From Oscillospiraceae bacterium (lineage in GTDB: Bacteria; Bacillota; Clostridia; Oscillospirales; Acutalibacteraceae), in the NCBI GenBank assembly GCA_015065725.1, contig SVPV01000007.1, forward strand, positions 1-64,000: 64,000 bases of DNA, read 5' to 3'. Every line of letters starts with the position of its first letter. Positions within the stretch are counted from its first letter, which is position 1. The notes under the pieces were generated by a model. It was not told the origin of the DNA and searched no databases. It worked only from the letters and a program-made list of their open reading frames with translations. This document shows, in pieces, positions 17,581 to 26,302 of this stretch. The position numbers were made by a program, and so were the translations under genes.

Positions 17581-18756
17581 GTGAATATTGTTTTTGTTTC
17601 TAATTTTTTAAATCATCATCAACTCCCTTTGTGTCAGGCTTTTATTAATGCGGGGGTGGATTTTTCTTTTGTTGCGACTAAACCTTTGACCAAAGAACGT
17701 ATAAATCTTGGCTATGAAAATATGAACGAGGTATACGGATTTGTTATAAAAGCCTACGAAAACCATGATAATTATAATAAAGGGCTGAAAGTATGTTTAG
17801 ATGCTGATGTTGTTATACTAGGTAGTGCACCAATTGAATTTGTAAAACAAAGAATTAAAACCGGAAAGTTAACCTTTATATATACTGAAAGGATTTACAA
17901 AGACAAAGTTAGACCTTATAAATTGCCGTTCCATTTTTTAAGATTTATGAAAAAAGGTTATCGAAAAAACAATGTACATTTGTTATGTGCAAGTGCTTTT
18001 ACAGCGGCGGATTTTGCTAAGACTTTTACTTTTTTAAATAAAGCATATAAATGGGGGTATTTCACAGAAATTAAAAAATATGATGATATTAATTTTTTAA
18101 TTGAAGCAAAGAAGAAGTTGTCGCTTTTATGGGTGGGTAGATTAATTGATTGGAAACACCCTGAACTTCCGATTGAGATAGCTTCACGTTTAAAAAGTGA
18201 TGGATATAAATTTAACATTAATATAATAGGCGTCGGTCCTATGGAGGATGATATAAGGGCCAGTATTGAAAACAAGCAACTTGAAGGTTATGTTAGACTT
18301 TTAGGTTCTATGTCACCGCAAGCGGTTCGAGAACATATGGAAGGCTCTGAAGTATTTCTTTTTACATCGAACAGAAAAGAGGGATGGGGTGCCGTTCTTA
18401 ATGAAGCTATGAATTCTTCTTGTGGTGTTGTAGCTAGTAGTGCAATCGGCTCTGTGCCGTTTTTAATAAAAGATGGAGAAAATGGATTGATTTATGAAGA
18501 TGGTAATATAGATGATTTGTATAAAAAAGTCAAATTTTTACTTGACAATACAAAAGTAAGAGAGCAATTAGGACTGTATGCATATAAAACAATGGTAGAG
18601 CAATGGAATGCAGATAATGCGGCAGAGAGATTAATTGAATTATCAAAGTCTATAATTGCTGGCAATAAAAAAGATAATGTTTTTAGCGAGGGCGTATGTA
18701 GTAAAGCTCCGTTAATTAGAGATAATCGGTATAGGAGGACAAAAAGTCAATTTTGA
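17581..18756 (+). CDS. Glycosyltransferase family 4
   Basis: A 391-residue GT-B enzyme. The acceptor domain begins NIVFVSNFLNHHQLPLCQ. The donor half contains LLWVGRLIDWKHPELPIEI near residue 182, NIIGVGPMEDDIR, and the FTSNRKEGWGAVLNEAMNS motif near residue 261 with the E(x7)E pair. A GTG at 17572 overlaps the previous stop, but AGGTGA there serves as ribosome binding site for GTG 17581, which gives the standard N-terminus. Confidence 0.86.
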   Translation: MNIVFVSNFLNHHQLPLCQAFINAGVDFSFVATKPLTKERINLGYENMNEVYGFVIKAYENHDNYNKGLKVCLDADVVILGSAPIEFVKQRIKTGKLTFIYTERIYKDKVRPYKLPFHFLRFMKKGYRKNNVHLLCASAFTAADFAKTFTFLNKAYKWGYFTEIKKYDDINFLIEAKKKLSLLWVGRLIDWKHPELPIEIASRLKSDGYKFNINIIGVGPMEDDIRASIENKQLEGYVRLLGSMSPQAVREHMEGSEVFLFTSNRKEGWGAVLNEAMNSSCGVVASSAIGSVPFLIKDGENGLIYEDGNIDDLYKKVKFLLDNTKVREQLGLYAYKTMVEQWNADNAAERLIELSKSIIAGNKKDNVFSEGVCSKAPLIRDNRYRRTKSQF

Positions 18757-20042
18757 TTATAAGAATAAAAAAATTATTTGCAAATCGTATTGTAAAAAAT
18801 GCAAGTTGGATTATAGGAGAAAAGGTTATACAAATGCTAATAAGTTTTGTTGTTGGCATTTTAACGGCCCGATATTTAGGCCCATCAAATTACGGTTTAA
18901 TAAATTATGCTAGTTCTTATGCGGCTTTTTTTATGGCTTTTTGTACATTGGGCATTAATTCAATTTTGGTAAAAGAATTCATTGATTCCCCTGATGAGGT
19001 TGGTGTTACGATAGGTACAACTTTGGTGCTTAGAAGTGTGTCAAGTTTCCTTTCAGCGATAACTATAATTGTTATAGTTTGTTTTGTTGATGCAGGCGAG
19101 CCAACTACGATATGGGTTGTTGCATTAAGTAGTTTAGGTTTGATTTTTCAGGTCTTTACAACATTCAATTATTGGTTTCAAGCTCAGTTGAAATCTAAAA
19201 TAACAGCTATCGCATCTTTTGTGGCATATATAGTAACTGCGGCATATAAAATTTATTTGCTTTATTCAAATAAAAGCGTTCTTTGGTTTGCTTTTTCGCT
19301 TTCTGTCGACTATATAGTTGTGGCACTTTTTTTGTTTATTGCTTATAAGAAAAACAACGGTAAACCCTTAAGGTTTTCTTGGAAATCTGGAAAAAGATTA
19401 TTAAGTAAGAGCTATCATTTTATTTTACCTAGTTTAATGGTGGCGATTTACGGAAATACTGATAGATTTATGCTAAAACATATGATGGATACAGCAGAGG
19501 TGGGTATATATGCTATTGCCACCGCAATATGTTCTATGTGGTGCTTTGTCTTAAGTGCTATAATAGATTCCTTTTATCCATCAATTATGGAGGCTAATAA
19601 TAACAATGAGGAACTTTTCAAAAAGAAAAACAAACAACTTTATGCTATAGTTTTTTATGTTTCTATGTTTGTGTCTTTAATGTTTCAAATATTTGCTCCG
19701 CTTGTAATTAAGATTTTATACGGCGTGGAGTTTATAGAAGCAATTGATCCTTTACGAATTGTTACTTGGTATACTGCTTTTTCATATCTTGGAGTAGCAC
19801 GTAATGCGTGGATTGTTTGCAAAGATAAGCAAAAATATTTAATATTAATTTATACTTTTGCGGCAGTGAGCAATATTGGCTTGAATATGATTTTTATACC
19901 ATTATTTGGTGCTTCGGGTGCGGCAGTTGCATCATTAATAGCACAAATCTTTGTTGCGATAGTTTTACCTTTATTTATAAAACCGTTAAGAGAGAATTCT
20001 GTTATGATGTTAGAAGCAATCTTATTAAAAGGAATAAAATAA
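18753..20042 (+). CDS. Lipid-linked repeat-unit flippase (Wzx, MOP superfamily)
   Basis: It moves the undecaprenyl-linked repeat unit across the membrane. The 429-residue protein has about 12 transmembrane segments. The N-terminal ASWIIGEKVIQMLISF is followed by GILTARYLGPSNYGLINYA, a standard polysaccharide-transporter (PST) motif with R-YLGP--YG. The mid-protein YGNTDRFMLKHMM (near residue 231) matches the 'D(R/K)-M' segment of these flippases. The start is TTG 18753, overlapping the previous stop; AGGAGGA lies 13-14 bases upstream, a long spacing. Confidence 0.9.
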   Translation: MIIRIKKLFANRIVKNASWIIGEKVIQMLISFVVGILTARYLGPSNYGLINYASSYAAFFMAFCTLGINSILVKEFIDSPDEVGVTIGTTLVLRSVSSFLSAITIIVIVCFVDAGEPTTIWVVALSSLGLIFQVFTTFNYWFQAQLKSKITAIASFVAYIVTAAYKIYLLYSNKSVLWFAFSLSVDYIVVALFLFIAYKKNNGKPLRFSWKSGKRLLSKSYHFILPSLMVAIYGNTDRFMLKHMMDTAEVGIYAIATAICSMWCFVLSAIIDSFYPSIMEANNNNEELFKKKNKQLYAIVFYVSMFVSLMFQIFAPLVIKILYGVEFIEAIDPLRIVTWYTAFSYLGVARNAWIVCKDKQKYLILIYTFAAVSNIGLNMIFIPLFGASGAAVASLIAQIFVAIVLPLFIKPLRENSVMMLEAILLKGIK

Positions 20043-20061
20043 TTATTATTGGAGTTGAATT

Positions 20062-20910
20062 ATGAATTCGTCAGTTCAGCAAACACAAAAACTTAAAAGT
20101 GTGGAATTGGAAATTCTCAAGTATTTTATAGATATTTGCGAAAAAGAAAATATACAATATTTTTTAATCGGCGGTACGGCTTTAGGGGCTGTACGTCATA
20201 AAGGGTTTATACCTTGGGACGATGATATTGATGTTGGTATGCCAAGGGCTGATTATGAAAAATTCATCAGTGTCGCTCAAAAATATTTGCCTGAATATTA
20301 TTTTCTTCAAAATTTTTATACAGATCAAAATTATCCTAATAATTTTTCAAAAATCCGAGATTCGCGAACTGCATTTATAGAAACTTCATGCAGAAATATC
20401 GATATGAATCATGGTGTTTATATCGACATATTTCCTTTGGACGGATATCCTGCAACAAAATTACCTAGTAAAATTTTTGATTTTAAAAAAAAGTTGATCA
20501 ATAGTCGTATTAGTATGGTTTTTGAAACTTATCAGGCAAAAAGTTTAAAAAGCAAAATCGCTTTGTTTTTATTGAAAATTGTTTATCCGAATTATAGAAC
20601 AGCAGTTAGAAGTAGAGAAACACTTTATAAAAAATATAACTATTCAGACTCAAGGTATGTTGTTAATCATGGTGGTGCTTGGGGGCGGAAAGAAATTGTG
20701 TTAAAATCTTATTTTGGTAACGGGGCACTTGGAGAATTTGAAAATTTAAAGGTGATTATACCTGAAAATTATGATCAATATTTAAAAAATGTATATGGCG
20801 ACTATATGACATTACCCCCTAAAGAAAATAGAAAGGGTCATCATTACTGTACGGTTATTGATTTGGAAAAATCATATATTGAATATTTAAGCGGTGATAT
20901 AAAACAATAG
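20062..20910 (+). CDS. LicD-family phosphotransferase
   Basis: LicD proteins transfer phosphocholine or related phospho-substituents from a CDP-donor to surface glycans. The nucleotidyltransferase-fold core is GGTALGAVRHKGFIPWDDD near residue 37, with the metal-binding DDDID immediately after. HGVYIDIFPLDGYP follows near residue 116, another LicD signature. The 282-residue length is typical. ATG 20062 has GGAG upstream. It lies next to a decayed cytidylyltransferase gene, which suggests the donor was once CDP-glycerol or a similar compound. The current donor is unclear. Confidence 0.9.
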   Translation: MNSSVQQTQKLKSVELEILKYFIDICEKENIQYFLIGGTALGAVRHKGFIPWDDDIDVGMPRADYEKFISVAQKYLPEYYFLQNFYTDQNYPNNFSKIRDSRTAFIETSCRNIDMNHGVYIDIFPLDGYPATKLPSKIFDFKKKLINSRISMVFETYQAKSLKSKIALFLLKIVYPNYRTAVRSRETLYKKYNYSDSRYVVNHGGAWGRKEIVLKSYFGNGALGEFENLKVIIPENYDQYLKNVYGDYMTLPPKENRKGHHYCTVIDLEKSYIEYLSGDIKQ

Positions 20911-20940
20911 GCTTTTTAACGATGACAACGGATTATTATA

Positions 20941-21321
20941 ATGAAAAAAGTTATAACCTACGGAACCTTTGACTTATTACATTATGGTCATATAAATTTA
21001 TTGAAAAGAACAAGTAAATGTGAGACTACTTAATAATTGCGTTATCTACGGATGAATTTAATTGAAATTCAAAGTGGAAAAATATTATTTTACTTACGAA
21101 AACACAAAGCATTTTTAAGCTATCCGTTATGTAGATTTGGTTATACTTGAAGAAAATCGGGAACAAAAAACAAGATGTTAAGAAATATTATATAGATATA
21201 TTTGTTATTGGTGATGATTGGAAAGGTGAATTTGATTTTCTTTTCGACTGGTGTGAAGTTGTTTATTTGCCTCGCACTCCCCGAAATATCAACAATAAAA
21301 ATCAAACAGGATTTAAAGTGA
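20941..21321 (+). pseudogene. Glycerol-3-phosphate cytidylyltransferase (TagD-like), multiply frameshifted
   Basis: The first frame reads MKKVITYGTFDLLHYGHINL, with the YGTFD and HYGHINLL substrate/CTP motifs of TagD-type enzymes. It breaks within about 30 codons. Recognisable later pieces in other frames are YIDIFVIGDDWKGEFDFL (ORF at 21147), VVYLPRTP, and a terminal EISTIKIKQDLK ending TGA at 21319-21321. A full TagD is about 130 residues and the remains span that length, so the gene has decayed through several indels rather than been cut. Enzyme activity should be lost. Confidence 0.88.
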
Positions 21322-21330
21322 GGAAAAATT

Positions 21331-22380
21331 ATGTCTTTATTCAAAAACAAAACACTAATGATTACCGGAGGTACAGGTTCTTTTGGTAATGCTGTGCTTA
21401 ATAGGTTTTTAAAAACTGATATTGGTGAAATCCGTGTCTTTTCTCGTGATGAGAAGAAGCAGGATGATATGCGTCACGAATTTCAGGCAAAGATGCCTGA
21501 GGTGGCAGGCAAAATCAAGTTTTTTATAGGCGATGTACGTGATTTACAGTCGGTTAAAAATGCCATGCATGGGGTGGATTATATTTTTCACGCGGCAGCT
21601 CTAAAACAAGTTCCGTCTTGCGAATTTTTCCCTCTTGAAGCAGTTAAGACCAATGTTATCGGAACCGATAATGTTTTAACCGCGGCTATTGATGCGGGGG
21701 TTAAGTCTGTTATTTGTCTTTCGACTGATAAGGCGGCATACCCAGTAAATGCTATGGGAACAAGTAAGGCAATGATGGAAAAAGTCATTGTTGCAAAATC
21801 ACGTACGGTAGATCCCGATAAAACAAAGATTTGTTGTACAAGGTATGGTAACGTTATGTGCTCAAGAGGTTCAGTTATCCCACTTTGGATAGAGCAGATT
21901 AAGGCTGGAAACCCGATAACTATTACCGAACCATCTATGACTCGTTTTATTATGAGTCTGGATGAGGCTGTTGATCTTGTGTTGTTCGCATTCGAAAACG
22001 GTGTTAGCGGTGATATTTTAGTACAAAAGGCACCGGCTTGTACTATCGGAGTGCTTGCCCAAGCCGTTAAAGAACTTTTTGACAGTAAAGATAGCATAAA
22101 GATTATTGGTATTCGTCACGGCGAAAAAATGTATGAGACCTTACTCACAAATGAGGAATGTAGCGGAGCTATTGATATGGGCGACTTTTATCGCGTTCCT
22201 TGTGACAAGCGTGACCTTAACTATGACAAATATTTTAAGGATGGCGATGTAGAGCGCAATCCGCTTACTGAATTTAATTCTAATAATACAGATTTACTTA
22301 ATGTGGAACAGGTAAAAGAGAAACTTCTTACTTTACAGTATATTCGTGATGAGGTTGCTGTTCGGAAGGAAAGTAAATAA
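21331..22380 (+). CDS. capE: UDP-N-acetylglucosamine 4,6-dehydratase/5-epimerase CapE
   Basis: It starts UDP-L-FucNAc synthesis by inverting dehydration of UDP-GlcNAc. The 349-residue SDR has the NAD(P) motif TGGTGSFGNAV near residue 12, HAAALKQVPSCEF near residue 87 (typical of CapE/FlaA1-type enzymes) and STDKAAYPVNAMGTSKAMME near residue 130. There the usual YxxxK Tyr is replaced by Met, as expected for CapE/FnlA. Codon use is less AT-rich than the preceding genes. It forms a pathway set with capF and capG, but is separated from them by the gene at 22384. Confidence 0.92.
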   Translation: MSLFKNKTLMITGGTGSFGNAVLNRFLKTDIGEIRVFSRDEKKQDDMRHEFQAKMPEVAGKIKFFIGDVRDLQSVKNAMHGVDYIFHAAALKQVPSCEFFPLEAVKTNVIGTDNVLTAAIDAGVKSVICLSTDKAAYPVNAMGTSKAMMEKVIVAKSRTVDPDKTKICCTRYGNVMCSRGSVIPLWIEQIKAGNPITITEPSMTRFIMSLDEAVDLVLFAFENGVSGDILVQKAPACTIGVLAQAVKELFDSKDSIKIIGIRHGEKMYETLLTNEECSGAIDMGDFYRVPCDKRDLNYDKYFKDGDVERNPLTEFNSNNTDLLNVEQVKEKLLTLQYIRDEVAVRKESK

Positions 22381-22383
22381 TAA

Positions 22384-23565
22384 ATGAACGATTTGCAAAA
22401 AAATGTTATAAAGCTCATAAAAAGTGCTTTAACAGGTGAAAAATATCAGTTTGCTGCTGATTTAGATATAGATATAATAGTTAAGATCGCAAAAAAGCAC
22501 CAAATACAAGCGATTGTATATTACGGTGCACTGAACTGCGGACTTTCAAATGATCTTCCTGAAATGCAGAAATTGTTTCTGGAAACCTGCGGATTTATAT
22601 CTATAAGTGCACAGCAAATGCACGAGCTTAAAGAAATTTTCCAACAATTTGATGTGGGTAAAATAGAATATATGCCGCTTAAAGGCACTGTTTTAAAAGC
22701 GTTGTATGCTAAACCTGAAATGCGGGTAATGAGTGATGCAGATATTCTAATACGCACTGAACAGTACAATATCATCAAGCCCATTATGGAAAAACTAGGA
22801 TATGCTGAAGCGATTGAAAGTGACCATGAGCTTATTTGGAAAAAGGGTAAGGTCACCATAGAATTACATAAGAGGCTTATACCATCGTATAATAAGGATT
22901 ATTATGCTTATTTTGGTGATGGTTGGCGGTTAGGCAAACCTGTTTCAGATGACTCTACAAGATATGCTATGTCTATAGAGGATGAAATGATTTATCTTTT
23001 TACCCATTATGCGAAACATTACAGAGATGCGGGAATTGGTATAAAGCATATAGTTGATTTATGGGTTTACCGTAACAGTGTAAAAGAACTTAATAATGAA
23101 TATGTTTTAAAAGAACTAAAAAAATTACAACTTGATGTTTTTTATGAGAACACCATGCGTACACTTGATGTGTGGTTTAAAGATGTGGCACCTGACAATA
23201 CAACTGAGTTTATAACCGGAATTATTTTTAATAGCGGTGTTTATGGTACACATGAGGCACATCTTTTGTCTGAAGCACTAAAAGTATCGAAACAAACAGG
23301 AACTACTAAAAAGGTACGCACAAAAAAAATTATTCAACTGATGTTTTTACCGTATAAATCGATGTGTCAAAAGTATCCCTTCCTTGAAAAAGCTAAGATA
23401 CTTTTACCTGTCATGTGGGTTGTCAGATGGTTTAATGTTTTGCTTTTTAAGCACCAAAAAATCAAGAAAAACCAAGAAGATTTAAAAATAATGTCGGTTG
23501 AAAAAATAGACAATTACCAAAAGGCTTTAAATTTTGTCGGCCTTGATTTCAATTTTGAGGAGTAG
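22384..23565 (+). CDS. Nucleotidyltransferase-fold protein (PF14907-type), copy 2
   Basis: A 393-residue homologue of the protein at 11281: an N-terminal helical part, YMPLKGTVLKALY near residue 98, MRVMSDADILIRTEQ near residue 114 (acidic metal-binding pair), and ATP/partner region ELHKRLIP later. It is inserted between capE and capF with gaps of 3 bases on each side, so it is co-transcribed. It is not part of known UDP-L-FucNAc synthesis; a role in modifying the glycan or its precursor is inference. Confidence 0.75.
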   Translation: MNDLQKNVIKLIKSALTGEKYQFAADLDIDIIVKIAKKHQIQAIVYYGALNCGLSNDLPEMQKLFLETCGFISISAQQMHELKEIFQQFDVGKIEYMPLKGTVLKALYAKPEMRVMSDADILIRTEQYNIIKPIMEKLGYAEAIESDHELIWKKGKVTIELHKRLIPSYNKDYYAYFGDGWRLGKPVSDDSTRYAMSIEDEMIYLFTHYAKHYRDAGIGIKHIVDLWVYRNSVKELNNEYVLKELKKLQLDVFYENTMRTLDVWFKDVAPDNTTEFITGIIFNSGVYGTHEAHLLSEALKVSKQTGTTKKVRTKKIIQLMFLPYKSMCQKYPFLEKAKILLPVMWVVRWFNVLLFKHQKIKKNQEDLKIMSVEKIDNYQKALNFVGLDFNFEE

Positions 23566-23568
23566 AAG

Positions 23569-24717
23569 ATGAAAATACTTATAACAGGTGCAAAGGGATT
23601 TGTCGGAAAAAATTTATGTGCTACCCTTTACAATATTGCAAGTGGCAAGGATAAGTCTTTTGGTATTGATACAGATATTACGGTTTTGGAATATGATATA
23701 GATACCGATATTTCTTTACTTGACACATATTGCCGCGACTGTGATTTTATATTTCACCTTGCGGGTGTAAACCGTCCAAAAGAACAGTCGGAGTTTATGG
23801 AAGGCAATTTTGGCTTTACATCTAAATTGCTTGATACACTTAAAAAGCACAATAACAAATGTCCTATTATGATTTCATCGTCTGTTCAAGCTGAACTTGA
23901 TAATCCTTATGGAATTTCTAAAAAAGCAGGCGAGGATTTACTCTTTTCATATTCAAAAGAAACAGGTGCAAGGGTTTTAGTTTACCGTTTGCCTAACGTT
24001 TTTGGTAAGTGGTGCAGACCGAATTACAACAGTGCAGTTGCTACGTTTTGTAATAATATTGCAAATGATTTGCCTATTCAGGTTAATGACCCTACGGTTA
24101 ATATGACTTTGGTTTACATTGACGATGTTGTTGCCGAGTTAATTAGAGCTATTAAAGGTGAGGAAAACCGTGAGGGTGATTTTTGTAAAATTCCTGTTGA
24201 ACATAAAATAACCCTTGGTGAAATTGTTGACCTGATTTACAGTTTCAAAGAACAGCCACAAACACTTGTTATGCCCGAAATACCGCTTGGCAGTTTTGAG
24301 AAAAAGTTGTATTCAACATATCTTTCGTATTTACCAAAGGAAAAAGCCAGTTTCCCTTTAAAGATGAATGTTGACAACCGCGGAAGCTTTACTGAACTGT
24401 TAAAGACCGAAAAATGTGGACAATTCAGCGTTAATATTTCTAAACCCGGTATTATGAAAGGTCAGCATTGGCACAATACAAAGTGGGAGTTTTTTATTGT
24501 GGTATCGGGAAAAGGTCTTATTGAGCAACGCAAAATCGGTACTGACGAAGTATTGAGGTTTGAGGTTTCGGGTGAAAAACAAGAGGCAGTGCATATGTTG
24601 CCCGGCTATACTCACAATATATTAAATTTAAGTGATACTGAAAATTTGGTTACAGTTATGTGGGCAAATGAAAGCTTTGACCCAAATAAACCCGATACAT
24701 TTTTTGAGGAAGTGTAG
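23569..24717 (+). CDS. capF: UDP-L-FucNAc pathway reductase/epimerase CapF
   Basis: It is a two-domain enzyme acting second in UDP-L-FucNAc synthesis. The N-terminal SDR domain has TGAKGFVGKNL near residue 6, FHLAGVNRPKEQ near residue 63 and NPYGISKKAGED near residue 111 (Tyr/Lys pair). The C-terminal cupin domain (residues about 255-380) shows GQHWHNTKWEFFIVVSGKG and the terminal VMWANESFDPN. The 382-residue length fits CapF/FnlB. ATG 23569 follows the previous stop by 3 bases, with GAGGAG before it, and capG starts 2 bases after its stop. Confidence 0.93.
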   Translation: MKILITGAKGFVGKNLCATLYNIASGKDKSFGIDTDITVLEYDIDTDISLLDTYCRDCDFIFHLAGVNRPKEQSEFMEGNFGFTSKLLDTLKKHNNKCPIMISSSVQAELDNPYGISKKAGEDLLFSYSKETGARVLVYRLPNVFGKWCRPNYNSAVATFCNNIANDLPIQVNDPTVNMTLVYIDDVVAELIRAIKGEENREGDFCKIPVEHKITLGEIVDLIYSFKEQPQTLVMPEIPLGSFEKKLYSTYLSYLPKEKASFPLKMNVDNRGSFTELLKTEKCGQFSVNISKPGIMKGQHWHNTKWEFFIVVSGKGLIEQRKIGTDEVLRFEVSGEKQEAVHMLPGYTHNILNLSDTENLVTVMWANESFDPNKPDTFFEEV

Positions 24718-24719
24718 TT

Positions 24720-25904
24720 ATGGAAATCAGAACAGATTATTCTGGTGTAAAATTTCAAGACAATGGAAAATTAAAATTGCTTATAATTGTAGGTACACGT
24801 CCTGAAATTATAAGACTTGCAGCAGTTATAAACAAATGCCGTAAATATTTTGATTGTATTTTAGCACATACAGGCCAAAATTACGATTATAACCTTAACG
24901 GTGTGTTCTTTAAAGATTTAAAGCTTGCCGACCCCGAGGTTTATATGGACGCTGTAGGTGATGATTTAGGTGCAACAGTTGGCAATATTATCAACTGTTC
25001 ATATAAATTAATGTCACAGATTAAACCCGATGCATTGCTTATTTTGGGTGACACAAATTCTTGCCTTTCGGCGATTTCCGCAAAGCGTTTGCATATTCCG
25101 ATTTTTCATATGGAAGCTGGTAACCGTTGCAAGGATGAATGTTTGCCTGAAGAAACCAACCGTCGAATAGTTGATATTATTTCTGATGTTAATTTGGCTT
25201 ATAGTGAACACGCAAGAAAATATCTTCACGAGTGTGGATTGCCTAAAGAGCGTGTTTATGTAACAGGCTCACCAATGGCAGAGGTTTTACGAAACAATTT
25301 AGAGGATATCAAAAAATCTGATATTCACAAAAAACTCGGTCTTGAAAAAGGTAAATATATTCTGCTTTCAGCTCACAGAGAGGAGAATATTGATACCGAA
25401 AAGAACTTCCTTTCGCTGTTTTCTGCTATAAATAAAATGGCTGAAAAATACGATATGCCGATACTGTATTCTTGTCATCCGCGTTCTAAGAAGCGTTTGG
25501 AGGCAAGTGGCTTTGTACTTGACAAGCGTGTTATTCAGCACGAGCCACTTGGTTTCCACGATTATAATTGCCTTCAAATGAATGCGTTTGCAGTGGTTTC
25601 CGATAGCGGTACATTACCTGAAGAAAGTAGTTTCTTTACTAGTATAGGACATCCTTTCCCAGCGGTATGTATAAGAACTTCTACCGAACGTCCTGAGGCA
25701 CTTGACAAGGCTTGCTTTGTGCTGGCGGGAATTGATGAAAAATCATTGCTACAAGCGGTTGATACTGCAGTTACAGCAAATCTTGAAGGAGATTACGGTA
25801 TTCCTGTACCTGATTATATAGAAGAAAATGTTTCAACAAAGGTTGTAAAGCTTATTCAAAGCTATACAGGTGTTGTTGATAAAATGGTTTGGCGAAAAGG
25901 ATAA
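24720..25904 (+). CDS. capG: UDP-N-acetylglucosamine 2-epimerase-type enzyme CapG (non-hydrolysing)
   Basis: It performs the last step, C2 epimerisation to UDP-L-FucNAc. The 394-residue GT-B-fold enzyme has IIVGTRPEIIRLAAV near residue 22, HTGQNYDYNLNGVFF near residue 57, HMEAGNRCKDECLPEETNRR near residue 140 and SDSGTLPEESSFF near residue 295, all hallmark segments of WecB/CapG-type epimerases. The retained 'C..DECLPEE' replaces the 'EAGLRT' of WecB, as in the FucNAc branch. It is the last gene of the locus. The downstream terminator at 26035 is about 130 bases away. Confidence 0.92.
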   Translation: MEIRTDYSGVKFQDNGKLKLLIIVGTRPEIIRLAAVINKCRKYFDCILAHTGQNYDYNLNGVFFKDLKLADPEVYMDAVGDDLGATVGNIINCSYKLMSQIKPDALLILGDTNSCLSAISAKRLHIPIFHMEAGNRCKDECLPEETNRRIVDIISDVNLAYSEHARKYLHECGLPKERVYVTGSPMAEVLRNNLEDIKKSDIHKKLGLEKGKYILLSAHREENIDTEKNFLSLFSAINKMAEKYDMPILYSCHPRSKKRLEASGFVLDKRVIQHEPLGFHDYNCLQMNAFAVVSDSGTLPEESSFFTSIGHPFPAVCIRTSTERPEALDKACFVLAGIDEKSLLQAVDTAVTANLEGDYGIPVPDYIEENVSTKVVKLIQSYTGVVDKMVWRKG

Positions 25905-26034
25905 CAAACTAAAAACATAATTTTATAAAATTTCTCATACAATTAAACAGGATATTAGGCGTTGATTGTATTAGAGATGATATAGCTTCAAGAGCGGTGT
26001 TTGGTAGCGAAAACACCGCAAAAGCACATACTTT

Positions 26035-26063
26035 ATAGCACGGCGATAAGCCGTGCTATTTTT
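26035..26063 (+). terminator. Terminator of the polysaccharide locus
   Basis: A 10-bp perfect stem ATAGCACGGC/GCCGTGCTAT with loop GATAA, followed by a run of T. Confidence 0.8.
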
Positions 26064-26087
26064 GCATTACGAGAGATATATTATAAA

Positions 26088-26118
26088 TAGTGTGGCAGGT
26101 TCAAGCCCTGTCACACTA
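26088..26118 (+). other. tRNA-like minihelix (acceptor stem plus T-arm)
   Basis: TAGTGTG GCAGG (7+5) pairs with CCTGT CACACTA (5+7) through one continuous 12-bp helix with a single G-U pair. It closes on the 7-base loop TTCAAGC, which fits the T-loop consensus TTCRANY. This is the geometry of a tRNA acceptor/T-arm minihelix lacking the D and anticodon arms. No CCA follows (AAGG instead). It may be a deleted tRNA or an attachment-site remnant. Confidence 0.55.
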
Positions 26119-26239
26119 AGGTATAACTTTAAAAATAAAATTTCTGTTATCGGCAAAAACATAAATATTGCTTTCGGTTTGTTGATATTCTTCCGATAGT
26201 TATATTTTTTAAATGTGGATTTAAACCTTATAAAACGGA

Positions 26240-26268
26240 TTGATTTTGATTGTAAAAAATGTTATAAT
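26240..26268 (+). promoter_or_regulatory. Sigma-A promoter of the LysR gene
   Basis: TTGATT (26240-26245), 17 bases, then TATAAT (26263-26268), with the start codon about 34 bases downstream. Confidence 0.72.
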
Positions 26269-26302
26269 ACAAAAAACAGTGTAAAAATGGCGGTGAGGAT
26301 TG

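Larger units (their letters stand above)
25905..26302. other. Intergenic region between capsule locus and LysR gene
   Basis: About 400 bases without a protein gene. It holds a GCGGTGTTT/AAACACCGC hairpin (25994-26019), an intrinsic terminator (26035-26063), a tRNA-like minihelix (26088-26118) and the LysR-gene promoter (26240-26268). The stretch 26119-26239 shows no structure I can name. Confidence 0.7.

Noticed and set aside
21147-21389. 80-residue ORF as an intact small protein
   Set aside because: Its IFVIGDDWKGEFDF core is a piece of the decayed TagD gene and its last part runs out of frame into capE.
26088-26118. A functional tRNA gene
   Set aside because: Only acceptor and T-arm halves are present; there is no D arm, anticodon arm or CCA.
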